Source of the DNA: Candidatus Pacearchaeota archaeon
GTDB taxonomy: Archaea; Nanoarchaeota; Nanoarchaeia; Pacearchaeales; GW2011-AR1
DNA: 53,466 nt
NCBI GenBank assembly: GCA_023228245.1
Contig: JALOBN010000001.1
Span: 104,447 to 157,912 of the forward strand
Reading direction: 5' to 3'
Below the pieces are notes generated by a model. That model searched no databases, had not been told where the DNA came from, and was given only the letters and a program-made list of their open reading frames with translations. Numbering within the stretch: the stretch's first letter is position 1; every line of letters begins with the position of its first letter. This document shows, in pieces, positions 32,904-41,025 of this stretch. A program made the position numbers and the translations under genes.

Positions 32904-34133
32904 ATGTCATTTGCAAAACCAAAGAAGCTCCGGTGGAGAAGGCTTCTCTCCTTCGCTACTGATATTATCAACAAAACCCCGCACCGTAGCGATGGGATGT
33001 TGACGAAGGTTATCAAGACGCTTGCAGTAATTGATTCATTCAATACCCAAATGACCAAGGGTGGAAAGTCATCCGCCATATCAAGCTTCTTTGGTGACCT
33101 TGACTTGGTAGAAGTAACCAACGATCAGTTCGTCAACCTCTTCTATTCTACAGGCCTAAGAGATAGCTTCACCATTACTAGGATTGAGGTTGGTGACTAC
33201 TGCGAGATCGTCAAGGCAACCCGTGCGGATATCGGAACCCTATACTTCGTTGAGTGGCATTGGGGACGGCGGCCTGAACCATCTGCAGACTTCTACCACA
33301 CGCCGGGATTCAATTTCGAGAAGGCCCTTGCTGTGCTGTGGGAGAACTTCCATGGCCGCATTCATCTAGGGATAACTCAAGGTCGGGAGGGAGAACTCAA
33401 ATCCACCTATTCCGAAATCCCCGAACCAAAAGAATATCTCTTTGGTAAAACAAGAGAGATGCTTCAAGAGTTCAAGGAACAACATCTACTCTACGTCAGA
33501 GACCACGTACCACGCACCTACCTCTTCTGCGGCAAGCAAGGCATTGGTAAGACATCCTTCTGCCTTCGCTTAGCAGCGCTCACTGGAGGAAGGACTCTGC
33601 GCATTGATGCTTGTGGCATGACGGAGGTGGGGGTTAGGGACCTAGACTTCATCGTCAATGGGTTGTGTCCGAACTTCCTGATTGTAGATGACATAGACCG
33701 TGCCCCAGACCTTACCAAGTCTTTACCAACGCTGTTCTCAATTCTCTCTGACTTCAAGCGCAAGCACCCAAATGTTACGGTGGCGATGACCATCAATGAC
33801 ATCAATCAACTTGATGTGGCTTTGATAAGGCCAGAGCGGATTGATGAGATCATCGAGCTGGAACCTCCCGATGGAGAAGATCGGACGGACATTCTAAAGG
33901 GGTACTTGGAGGCTTTCGGAGTTACCGGCGAGGTTGATATCGCCAAGCTCTCTGAAGCCACTGAGGGGCTGACTGCCGCCTACCTTCAGGAGATTGCCTT
34001 GCAGCTTCGATACCGCCCTCAGGAGAAGGTTCTGAAGCTTGTGACTAGGATGAATGAGCTGACCAAGGCAAAGGCTGTAGAGAAGGAATCTAAACCAGGT
34101 GACATTTGGCACAGGGCCTCAACCAAGGCATGA
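32904..34133 (+). CDS. BCS1-like AAA+ ATPase
   Basis: A 409-aa AAA+ protein. Walker A GKQGIGKTS at 210-218, Walker B FLIVDDID at 258-265, sensor-1-like AMTIND, and an arginine segment ALIRPERIDEIIEL (from 306) as in BCS1/FtsH-type ATPases. The KTREMLQEF…HVPRTYLFCG lead-in resembles BCS1. The N-terminal 180 residues lack homology that I can see and lack a membrane helix; the preceding 35-aa gene encodes one. ATG 32904 is chosen over the longer frame from 32829, which crosses that gene. Confidence 0.8.
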   Translation: MSFAKPKKLRWRRLLSFATDIINKTPHRSDGMLTKVIKTLAVIDSFNTQMTKGGKSSAISSFFGDLDLVEVTNDQFVNLFYSTGLRDSFTITRIEVGDYCEIVKATRADIGTLYFVEWHWGRRPEPSADFYHTPGFNFEKALAVLWENFHGRIHLGITQGREGELKSTYSEIPEPKEYLFGKTREMLQEFKEQHLLYVRDHVPRTYLFCGKQGIGKTSFCLRLAALTGGRTLRIDACGMTEVGVRDLDFIVNGLCPNFLIVDDIDRAPDLTKSLPTLFSILSDFKRKHPNVTVAMTINDINQLDVALIRPERIDEIIELEPPDGEDRTDILKGYLEAFGVTGEVDIAKLSEATEGLTAAYLQEIALQLRYRPQEKVLKLVTRMNELTKAKAVEKESKPGDIWHRASTKA

Positions 34134-34136
34134 GTT

Positions 34137-34634
34137 ATGTTCAAGTCAATCGACCTATCTTCTTTAGAATCTACCTGGGCGTACGCACCTGGGGAAGAAG
34201 TTTCTCCTGGGGTTTGGGTAACGTGGACACATAATTTTGAGAACTTTTATCTTACCAAAGAGTTTGAAAGTTTTTGTGAGTGTACTTTAGCAGCCACGGA
34301 TGGGGTAGACCCTTTGAAATGGTTTGTGGATTCTGGTTTTCGCAGCACGTATGGTGTCTGTGATAGTCCTGAGCAATTCCTGGCCAGTGATGTTTACAAG
34401 TTCTACAACGAGCGGCCAGAAGAGTTCATTGCAACTTTGACGGAGGTTCGTAAGGATGACCAACCAAAGCAGGGTGGCTGGCGATGGCACAAGTGGGGAC
34501 CGTACATTGGGACTCACGAGAAGCAGTTCGAGTACCTGGCTGATGAAGAGGGAATCGAGCGCGTGTTCTGCTACCACATCGTGTTGAGGGTGAGTCTCAA
34601 AGAACGCCTAGGAGCAATTACCCCCGAGGATTAG
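34137..34634 (+). CDS. Hypothetical protein
   Basis: A 165-aa protein three bases after the AAA+ gene. Rich in Trp, Phe and Tyr in the first half; the centre has GGWRWHKWGPYIG followed by an acidic helix and a C-terminal strand. This compact pattern occurs in phage proteins of unknown role. Not identified. Confidence 0.65.
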   Translation: MFKSIDLSSLESTWAYAPGEEVSPGVWVTWTHNFENFYLTKEFESFCECTLAATDGVDPLKWFVDSGFRSTYGVCDSPEQFLASDVYKFYNERPEEFIATLTEVRKDDQPKQGGWRWHKWGPYIGTHEKQFEYLADEEGIERVFCYHIVLRVSLKERLGAITPED

Positions 34635-34638
34635 TTTT

Positions 34639-34881
34639 ATGACTGTAGAATTATCAGGTCAAGAATCTAAGGCGCTTTGCAAGTGGGCTGGCGTAGACCT
34701 TTCTCAAAGCTGCAATGATGATGGATCTCCAAATCCATTATTGGTTGCTGGTGCTATACGCAATGTCATTAGGGCTTCGGAGCAGTTGGGTCCGAAGCTC
34801 GTTGCGATGCTTGCGGTGCGTGGTTTGATTGAGCCCGGCGAGACTCCAGTAGATGCTTTGGAAAGGTTGCTAGATTCATGA
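34639..34881 (+). CDS. Hypothetical small helical protein
   Basis: An 80-aa helical protein (ESKALCKWAGVDLSQ…, LVAMLAVRGLIEPGETPVDALERLL). Ends in an ATGA overlap. No family recognised. Confidence 0.65.
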   Translation: MTVELSGQESKALCKWAGVDLSQSCNDDGSPNPLLVAGAIRNVIRASEQLGPKLVAMLAVRGLIEPGETPVDALERLLDS

Positions 34882-35192
34882 AGACTATATTCATCCTTGA
34901 AGATGATGATGAGGTGGCAACCTCCGATCTTTGCCGCCCATTGAATCCATCTGGTGCGCTGGAACTGTCCGCATTTGGTAGGTATGTTCGGAACAACTCA
35001 ACATGGATTCCGGTGACAGAAGTACTTGGTCCGATGTGGATGGGGAAGAAGTTGGGCGCGATAAAGAGGGAGCTAACTGAGAAGTCTGTCCATGAGTATG
35101 TGTTCGAATACGAAGTGATTCGAGGGGAAGTTCCGAGAGATCATTTGCTGGATGTAGATGCTTATAAGACTCAGATGCTACATGGGTTCTAA
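34878..35192 (+). CDS. Hypothetical protein
   Basis: A 104-aa protein starting with a strand and acidic turn (IFILEDDDEVA). The middle is mixed. Coupled to its neighbours by overlap and two-base spacing. The first ten residues recall receiver folds, but the rest does not fit. Confidence 0.65.
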   Translation: MKTIFILEDDDEVATSDLCRPLNPSGALELSAFGRYVRNNSTWIPVTEVLGPMWMGKKLGAIKRELTEKSVHEYVFEYEVIRGEVPRDHLLDVDAYKTQMLHGF

Positions 35193-35194
35193 CT

Positions 35195-35581
35195 ATGACT
35201 TACGCTGAATGGATTGCGGCCTACATCGAATCTCAGAATGGTATTGTATATGGGCAATGCTCTTCTGCAGTTGCTGCGATGGTCAAGGTGTTTCCCGAGC
35301 TTCGCATTGTTCGGGGTCATGTGTTCGATTTGCAGTTGGGGCAACGAAGTCATTGGTGGTTGGTGACTGCAGCTGGTGAGATTGTAGATCCTACCAAAGG
35401 CCAATTCCCTTGCCTCATGGAGTATGAAGAGTGGGTGCCTGGTACTGAGGTGCGGGTTGGGGCTTGTATGCAGTGCGGGGCTGATATCTGGGAAGCTGTT
35501 GATTCGCTTGATGGGCCACCTATTCATCGCAACTTTTGCAGTTCAGAATGTGAAGCTGAGTTGATTAGTGAATACAGATGA
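35195..35581 (+). CDS. Cysteine-peptidase-like phage protein with zinc site
   Basis: A 128-aa protein. GQCSSAVAAM (Cys21), HWWLVT (His) and EIVDPT (Asp) have the Cys-His-Asp order and spacing of papain/transglutaminase-like folds, in a phage family that I recall having this layout. The C-terminal 45 residues add CMQCG and CSSEC, a zinc finger. Substrate unknown. It overlaps the PARG-like frame. Confidence 0.6.
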   Translation: MTYAEWIAAYIESQNGIVYGQCSSAVAAMVKVFPELRIVRGHVFDLQLGQRSHWWLVTAAGEIVDPTKGQFPCLMEYEEWVPGTEVRVGACMQCGADIWEAVDSLDGPPIHRNFCSSECEAELISEYR

Positions 35582-35601
35582 TGCGTTACAGGAAAGACAA
35601 A

Positions 35602-36492
35602 ATGAACAAGCTACAAAAAATTGCCGAAGACACAATCGCTGCTATCGATGCCGAGAAGTACACCACTCCTTCAGGCCGCACGCTATCGCTCGACAAGCTG
35701 ATGGCATCCTGCACTCGAAGGTCAGTTCTCTACAAGCCAGATGGCATTGCGGAACTGGAGAAGTCCAATGGTCTCACTCGGAAGATCGTGGTGGCTCCAG
35801 AGATCATGGTGACGAGGGAGTCAACGCTGGAGGCTGCGGCGCGGTTGGCTGGTGAGCGTCCCTGCATCCTCAACTTCGCTTCGGCAAAACACCCTGGTGG
35901 CGGCTTCCTGCGTGGGTCTCCGGCGCAAGAGGAGAGTATTGCGCGCAGCTCTGGGTTGTTCCCAACGCTGATTCGGCACCCTGAGTTCTACGAAGAGAAC
36001 AAGAAGTCACAGAGAAATAACATTGGGTTGTATTTGGACTATGCCATTTACTCTCCGGATGTTCCAGTCATCCGCAATGATGCTGGTGAATGGTTAGAGG
36101 AACCATACTTTGTGTCTGTTGTTACATCGCCAGCTCCTAATCGTCATGCAATCTTCGATGATGAAGACAACAAGATGGATGACGATCAAGAGGAAGCAAT
36201 GGAGATGAAGATTGAACAGACTTTTTCAAAGAGAATGAAACAAGTACTCTCAATCATGGCAGCTCAAGGACATCGAACGATCATCCTGGGAGCGTGGGGA
36301 TGCGGGGTATTTGGCAATGATCCATTGATGGTTGCTGAATTGTTCAGAGACAACTTGAAGCTTCTGCCGTTTTTTGATAAAGTGGCGTTCCCAATATACG
36401 ACCGGTCGGACTCAGAAACGCTCCGGTCATTCGTTCAAATCTTCGGGCCGGAGGTTGACCCACGGACCGGTTCGAAACCACAACCGAATTGA
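35602..36492 (+). CDS. Poly(ADP-ribose) glycohydrolase, bacterial type (TIGR02452/DUF2263-like)
   Basis: A 296-aa protein. NFASAKHPGGGFLRGSPAQEES (about residues 91-112) holds the PARG catalytic signature GGG-x7-QEE, with the two Glu that cleave ribose-ribose bonds. A GAWGCGVFGNDP phosphate loop lies downstream. ATG 35602 has AGGAAAG upstream; ATG 35578 overlaps the previous stop (ATGA) and is the alternative start. It would degrade poly(ADP-ribose), matching the PARP encoded 10 kb upstream. Removal of host-made ADP-ribose marks (for example DarT-type) is an alternative role. Confidence 0.85.
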   Translation: MNKLQKIAEDTIAAIDAEKYTTPSGRTLSLDKLMASCTRRSVLYKPDGIAELEKSNGLTRKIVVAPEIMVTRESTLEAAARLAGERPCILNFASAKHPGGGFLRGSPAQEESIARSSGLFPTLIRHPEFYEENKKSQRNNIGLYLDYAIYSPDVPVIRNDAGEWLEEPYFVSVVTSPAPNRHAIFDDEDNKMDDDQEEAMEMKIEQTFSKRMKQVLSIMAAQGHRTIILGAWGCGVFGNDPLMVAELFRDNLKLLPFFDKVAFPIYDRSDSETLRSFVQIFGPEVDPRTGSKPQPN

Positions 36493-36558
36493 GGAACTCC
36501 GGCATAGTCAACTGTATTGGATTGACTTGAACTCAATCAACCATTTGGAGAGGCTGCT

Positions 36559-36909
36559 TTGATTGGCCGTCTCTTCACCAAGAACAAAATGTCAATCACA
36601 GTAGCAATTGAACCGCCAGGATATCGCAAGCCCAATGTGAAGGCGGCATTGGAAATTGGATACGCTCCAGTCATGGCCTTTTATGGTGACTGCATGGGTG
36701 TTGCCTTGGTCAATAGAGACCCAGCTCAGCTTCACCTTTCTTTCGTTATGCTCTATGAGGATGATGGTTGGTGGTACGAATCCAAAGGTAACCCAATCGA
36801 TTCGCATTGGATGCCTGAGATGATCGAGGTTCTACAGGAAGCACATCGCTGGGTGAAAGCGCACGCCAGGAAGTCCAAGGATGGTTGCGGATGGGAGGCT
36901 AAGAAGTGA
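36559..36909 (+). CDS. Hypothetical protein
   Basis: A 116-aa protein. TTG 36559 has GGAGAGG five bases upstream and decides the start; ATG 36589 has none. Contains VMAFYGDCMGVALVN and WWYESKGNPIDSHWM, with a basic C-terminus. Not recognised. Its stop overlaps the next GTG (GTGA). Confidence 0.65.
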   Translation: MIGRLFTKNKMSITVAIEPPGYRKPNVKAALEIGYAPVMAFYGDCMGVALVNRDPAQLHLSFVMLYEDDGWWYESKGNPIDSHWMPEMIEVLQEAHRWVKAHARKSKDGCGWEAKK

Positions 36910-37235
36910 CCGACACACTATGTGATTGTTGCGAAGTGCTCCACGAAATGTTATGTAAATGCTGCGAATTTGGAATAATCTCTCCTCCGGTGAGTAATTG
37001 TAAATTGTACAATCCATCCACTGCCTGCCCAGCTGATGCTGCTGAGATAGTGATCACGGCCGTTGATGCGGTAAAGGCATACTACGCCGACCCTGGGCGA
37101 TTGAGTACGAATGTAGTGGCCTCGATCGGTAGTAAGTGGCTCGAAGAGGCTATGAATAACTTGAGGTTAGCACTGATTGCCGGTGGCCATCTTCACTTAC
37201 CTATGCCTACGGATGAGGTTGATGACAATGATTAA
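36906..37235 (+). CDS. Cysteine-rich small protein
   Basis: A 109-aa protein starting at GTG 36906. Its first 35 residues hold seven Cys (CDCCEVLHEMLCKCCEFG, then C), probably two metal sites; the rest is helical. Role unknown. It overlaps the next gene by eight bases. Confidence 0.65.
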   Translation: MTDTLCDCCEVLHEMLCKCCEFGIISPPVSNCKLYNPSTACPADAAEIVITAVDAVKAYYADPGRLSTNVVASIGSKWLEEAMNNLRLALIAGGHLHLPMPTDEVDDND

Positions 37236-37593
37236 AGGCAGAGCCTTCATCTCTGGACCGTACCGTGGTGATCTCACCGATGCTTGCATTGCAGCTAACC
37301 TTGCTAAAGCTAGGGTTGTAGCTCAAGAAGTAACACGATTGGGTTGGGTTCCGGTCTGTCCTAACCTAATGTTCACTGAGTTCGCTGAATTGCAGAATTG
37401 GAATTTCTGGTTAGAGGCCTCACTTAAAGAACTTGACACATGTGACATCTTGGTGTTGGTTCCTGGTTGGCGAAATTCAACTGGGGTTAGTGGAGAAATA
37501 GTTCGTGCAGTAGAACGACACATGCCAGTGTTCAAGTCATCTGAAGATCTTGCTATCTATGAAGCAGACCTATTAGGAATGGCGATTCTATGA
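37228..37593 (+). CDS. DUF4406 / nucleoside 2-deoxyribosyltransferase-like protein
   Basis: A 121-aa protein. SGPYRG (9-14), a helix with AKARVVAQEVTRLGWVPVCPNLMF, and DILVLVPGWRNSTGVSGE (73-90) with Glu90 match the DUF4406/NDT fold, where the Glu attacks the N-glycosidic bond of deoxynucleosides. A nucleotide-salvage or nucleotide-sensing role is likely. The longer frame from 37177 is out of place over the upstream gene. ATGA couples it to the next gene. Confidence 0.8.
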   Translation: MIKGRAFISGPYRGDLTDACIAANLAKARVVAQEVTRLGWVPVCPNLMFTEFAELQNWNFWLEASLKELDTCDILVLVPGWRNSTGVSGEIVRAVERHMPVFKSSEDLAIYEADLLGMAIL

Positions 37594-38222
37594 CTGACAA
37601 ATCTGAAATGCCAGTAGCTGCTAGTATTATTGTGCAGTACTTGCAGCACCTATCTCAGGAACATTACTGCGCAAAATGGACTGCGGATATTGAGCATAGC
37701 ATCTGGGAACATGTGATAGGGCCAGACCCAGCTCCAGAAGAGGATGGACGCTTTTGGAATAGAATTGGTAATGATCTCGTCCAGCTGCGCAAGCTAGCCG
37801 CTGAGTGCAAGGGCTGGGTTTGCTTCAATGACCTTGCAACTGGACCAGATGACTTCAGATCTTTTGTTCCGATAGAGGAATGGATCAAGCAGCATGCGGC
37901 TCATACCGGCAAGGAGATGACCGAAGAGCAACGTCATCGACTGAATGCCTTTATGAACGAACGTCTGAGTGACAAGCAGCGCAAGCTACAAGACCATGCG
38001 GCAGCTGTAGTTCTGGCCATCCAAGCATCAGGGCGCACCGATGTTCATCTGGACTTCCTAGAGGTGTTGCGAATGATCCCATTGGAGTTGCGCGGCTGCC
38101 CAGATTGCGGCACTCATCCGGGCGGAGTTCATCATCCGAAGTGTAAGAGCCTGACCTATGAAAAGGTTCGTTCTGAAACGGTATATGATGATGCGTTCAT
38201 AGAGAAGGTTCCATGGAGATAG
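37590..38222 (+). CDS. Hypothetical protein with C-terminal zinc site
   Basis: A 210-aa protein. A helical N-terminal 100 residues is followed by a helical middle with MTEEQRHRLNAFMNERLSDKQRKLQ and a CPDCGTHPGGVHHPKC cluster (about residues 175-190). The pattern suggests a structural zinc knuckle. No family known to me. Confidence 0.65.
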   Translation: MTDKSEMPVAASIIVQYLQHLSQEHYCAKWTADIEHSIWEHVIGPDPAPEEDGRFWNRIGNDLVQLRKLAAECKGWVCFNDLATGPDDFRSFVPIEEWIKQHAAHTGKEMTEEQRHRLNAFMNERLSDKQRKLQDHAAAVVLAIQASGRTDVHLDFLEVLRMIPLELRGCPDCGTHPGGVHHPKCKSLTYEKVRSETVYDDAFIEKVPWR

Positions 38223-38244
38223 GCCAGGTGATAAAGCAAATGCA

Positions 38245-38595
38245 GTGCGCAACCTGCGGAACATTGCGAAGAGCATTGAAGAGCAGGCCAACGCCATTGA
38301 GAATGGCACTCTCCCAAATCTCTTGAATGTAGGTTATGGTTGGAGAGATGATAATATTGGCCCAATTGACTTGGGATATGGAGCCTACCATCTGACGGTC
38401 TTGGAAGCTAGATGCTTGGTTTCGAAACTGCTTGGTGCCATCTATGCTCTTGGCGGTAATGGAAACACCCAAGGGCAAGCACATGAACCCATCGAACATG
38501 CATTCATTGACGCTCTGAAAACTGGGCTGACGTTTCCGTTAGACGAAGAACAAATCCTCAAGGTATTGCAAGAAGCGAAGGCTCGGAATGGCTAA
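38245..38595 (+). CDS. Hypothetical protein (weak start)
   Basis: A 116-aa protein with start at GTG 38245; no ATG exists in frame and the ribosome-binding site is poor. The frame is open and protein-like for 11 further codons upstream until a TAG. Alternative frame from ATG 38213 gives only 37 codons. The body (RNLRNIAKSIEEQANAIENG…LTVLEARCLVSKLLGAIYALGG) is clearly coding. Confidence 0.55.
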   Translation: MRNLRNIAKSIEEQANAIENGTLPNLLNVGYGWRDDNIGPIDLGYGAYHLTVLEARCLVSKLLGAIYALGGNGNTQGQAHEPIEHAFIDALKTGLTFPLDEEQILKVLQEAKARNG

Positions 38596-39070
38596 GACTT
38601 CATTACAGGCTCATGAAGGATGGATCCCTAAGGATAGTTGCAAGGATCGTTTCCTCTACCGCATTAATTCGCGCAACCTATTCTTAGGTGTCTTCCGCGC
38701 GGCAACTGGTGGCTTCATTGGTTTGCGCACGAAGTTCGGCAGCGTGTATGCCTTCGAGGAATACCACTGGGACAATGAAGCTTTCGCAACGGTCAAGCCA
38801 GAAGAGCAACTGGAAGAGTTGCCGGCGGAGATTGTTTTGGATACAGGTCTAGGTTCGAGGTGTCATAACTGTCACAAGACCTGTGCGTACATCGATTTCC
38901 TTGATGGTCCTCGTGAGAAAGACTATGGCGGCGAACGCAAAGTCTCGATACGTGGAGAGTGGAAGCATACCGAGCCAAGTGATTGCACTGAGGTTCTAGC
39001 TTACGGAGAACCAAATGCTCCGCTAGAAAAATGGCTACACGAAATGGAGGCTAAGTATGTCAGCGATTGA
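38588..39070 (+). CDS. Hypothetical protein with CxxC
   Basis: A 160-aa protein. Contains RFLYRINSRNLFLGVF and GFIGLRTKFGSVYAFEEYHWD segments, common in phage proteins of unknown role, and a CHNCHKTC cluster (about residues 96-103). It overlaps the next gene by 14 bases. Confidence 0.65.
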   Translation: MAKTSLQAHEGWIPKDSCKDRFLYRINSRNLFLGVFRAATGGFIGLRTKFGSVYAFEEYHWDNEAFATVKPEEQLEELPAEIVLDTGLGSRCHNCHKTCAYIDFLDGPREKDYGGERKVSIRGEWKHTEPSDCTEVLAYGEPNAPLEKWLHEMEAKYVSD

Positions 39071-39427
39071 TTATAAGAATCTGTTGTCTCCTATCGTGTA
39101 TGGAAAGATCCGTTTCGTAGAGGACGATGGGGGCCGAGCTGCAGCCGGCTTTGAGGGTACGGCTGATGATTGTGCCACTCGTGCGATAGCGATTGTTGCC
39201 GAGCTTCCATACAAGGATGTTCATGCCGCACTAACCGAGTGGCAGGGTTGGGCCGCTGATGCTGGTGGGAATGGTTCTGACCATTTCACTTGCAGAAAGG
39301 TAGGATTATTGTAAGGGTGTCTCATCATTTTGCGGCAGTCATTGATGGAGTCCTACACGACACCCACGACTGCTCTCGCTATGGCAAGCGCTGCGTATAC
39401 GGATACTTCAAGAAGGAATCTATATGA
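39057..39427 (+). pseudogene. Frameshifted and internally deleted conserved phage gene
   Basis: The first frame (39057-39314) reads GFEGTADDCATRAIAI, the N-terminal signature of a family that I recall as a small papain-like phage protein. It stops at 39314. The missing C-terminus is found in another frame just upstream of that stop: GRIIVRVSHHFAAVIDG, then LHDTHDCSR and RCVYGYF, ending at TGA 39425-39427. That stop overlaps the next ATG (ATGA), as expected of the intact gene. The central part of about 60 residues seems missing. Either a decayed gene or a base error in the sequence. Confidence 0.7.
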
Positions 39428-40263
39428 CCATAACTCGCTACAGCTTTTTCAATGTGCGATGTCTACCGAACTGTTCAGACAAGAACCTTTGCTTCACCGA
39501 ACATGCACCACCAAAAAAGGAATGCGACCATCCAATCTGTTGTTGCACGAGCAATGTTTCGATTCGTCCGACTGGGGAGCCATCATCGGTAACCCAGCAC
39601 ATTGAATTCGTACCGCTGCAGTTGGGGAAGTTTCGTCCAGAGTTTGGTCTGGATAATGGATGGCTTATCTTTCGTTGGGACATGACTCCTGAGGATATTG
39701 AGAAGTGTATCTATGATGATGATAATCGCGATCCTCATGCGTACTTCATGTTCCATCCCGCTCAGCGCAGCGTAAAGATTCAGGTGATGGTTCCTGGGTA
39801 TGGATTGACAGATTACTTCTTTGCCGATCTGTATATGGGTAACCAGATTGACGTCAGCAAGTTCATCAATGGGCACTCCGCGTCCGAGATGGTAAACCTC
39901 TCTGGTACAGCTCACAAGTTATCACTATCTCCGATTACAAGCGAAGACCTCTGGCTGCACAAATGCAACTGGGGAGTGGAGGCGATGCGAGTCTTTGGAG
40001 ATAGCGAAGAGGCGCGGGCCTGGAGAGATGCAATCATCCGAATGGAACGCCTTCATCAGCTGATGTCGAAGTACAGATCAAAAGAAACTTTCAGTTGGCC
40101 AATTGAAGATATTCGAGAGGATGTCAGAGCCAACTTGGAGATCTTTGAAATCGCTAGTCGCGTCGCCAATTATTGCGAACAAGTAGTCTTTGAGTTGCAA
40201 ACCACGCATCTGTTTCGGCTACAACAGGAACTAGATCTGGTACTTAAGGACGCCCATGTTTGA
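39424..40263 (+). CDS. Hypothetical protein
   Basis: A 279-aa protein. It opens with a Cys-rich segment (CLPNCSDKNLCF, CDHPICCC, up to residue 42), a likely metal-binding module. The centre is beta-rich (RSVKIQVMVPGYGLTDYFF), the C-terminal 90 residues helical. No match recognised. Overlaps the next gene by eight bases. Confidence 0.65.
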   Translation: MTITRYSFFNVRCLPNCSDKNLCFTEHAPPKKECDHPICCCTSNVSIRPTGEPSSVTQHIEFVPLQLGKFRPEFGLDNGWLIFRWDMTPEDIEKCIYDDDNRDPHAYFMFHPAQRSVKIQVMVPGYGLTDYFFADLYMGNQIDVSKFINGHSASEMVNLSGTAHKLSLSPITSEDLWLHKCNWGVEAMRVFGDSEEARAWRDAIIRMERLHQLMSKYRSKETFSWPIEDIREDVRANLEIFEIASRVANYCEQVVFELQTTHLFRLQQELDLVLKDAHV

Positions 40264-40657
40264 TGCTCCTTATGAGGCTATATTCCTTCTTCCGGAACCT
40301 CTCTGCAAATCCTGTGGCGCGAAGATACCTCCATCAGATTCGGGAGCAGACTCATCCGCCTGCCCGCAATGTGGTGAGATCTTCCATTGGTCTCTGAGGG
40401 AGAAGGTTGCCACTGCGGCGATCATGGCATACGTTTCTGCGGAGGTGGTTAAGGAAGAAGCCGCCCGTATTCTTCGCGAGTTCAAAGCTCGGCGCTGGTG
40501 CAAGAGGCACGGTTTCCAGAGAGTGTTGCCACTAGAACATCCACCGGGAAGGACACTTGAATACTGTGTCCATTGCATTGCTGTGGCGATGGCTCATCCA
40601 CCGACAAAAAGTTCACCAGATGATTGTCCTGGAGTATTCCTTCCGAGGAACCAATGA
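40256..40657 (+). CDS. Protein with two zinc ribbons
   Basis: A 133-aa protein. CKSCG and CPQCG (residues about 17-40) form one zinc ribbon; CKRHG and CVHC (about 82-108) a possible second. A helix with VVKEEAARILREFKARRW lies between. Probable nucleic-acid or protein adaptor. ATGA overlap with the next gene. Confidence 0.65.
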   Translation: MFDAPYEAIFLLPEPLCKSCGAKIPPSDSGADSSACPQCGEIFHWSLREKVATAAIMAYVSAEVVKEEAARILREFKARRWCKRHGFQRVLPLEHPPGRTLEYCVHCIAVAMAHPPTKSSPDDCPGVFLPRNQ

Positions 40658-41025
40658 GTATTGCGGACAAGCTCATAGCGATGTTCGAGGAGCGCCAGTT
40701 AGAACAGATCCAGAACTCATGGTGTCTAGCTGACAAGGCGGCACGCAAGCATCGTCTGAAGACTCTCATCGCCTTGGTGTTGGAGCTTGAGGAGATCAAG
40801 AAGGTCAGCATCTTCTCGACTGCCTTTGGAGAGATGGCTATCGAGGCTGTCATCCAGGGAGATTGGCGCGAGCTGGAAGAGGTGGTGGGGTACCAGACGT
40901 TCAAGGCTGAGCACCCTGATATACAAGCCGAGTTCGCACCACTATGGGAGAAGTTCCGGGCGATTGCGGAGACGGCGATTGCAGAAGAGCGGCGCAGGGA
41001 CGGGAAAGCAAGCGAGGCTCACTAA
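40654..41025 (+). CDS. Helical protein
   Basis: A 123-aa all-helical, charged protein (ADKLIAMFEERQLEQIQNSW…, LVLELEEIKKV). ATG 40654 is set by the ATGA overlap; the frame extends upstream without a good start. Stop overlaps the next ATG. Function unknown. Confidence 0.65.
   Translation: MSIADKLIAMFEERQLEQIQNSWCLADKAARKHRLKTLIALVLELEEIKKVSIFSTAFGEMAIEAVIQGDWRELEEVVGYQTFKAEHPDIQAEFAPLWEKFRAIAETAIAEERRRDGKASEAH

Noticed and set aside
39330..39605. + frame of 91 codons
   Set aside because: It lies over the shifted C-terminal part of the gene at 39057 and the start of the gene at 39424 in a different frame; shadow.
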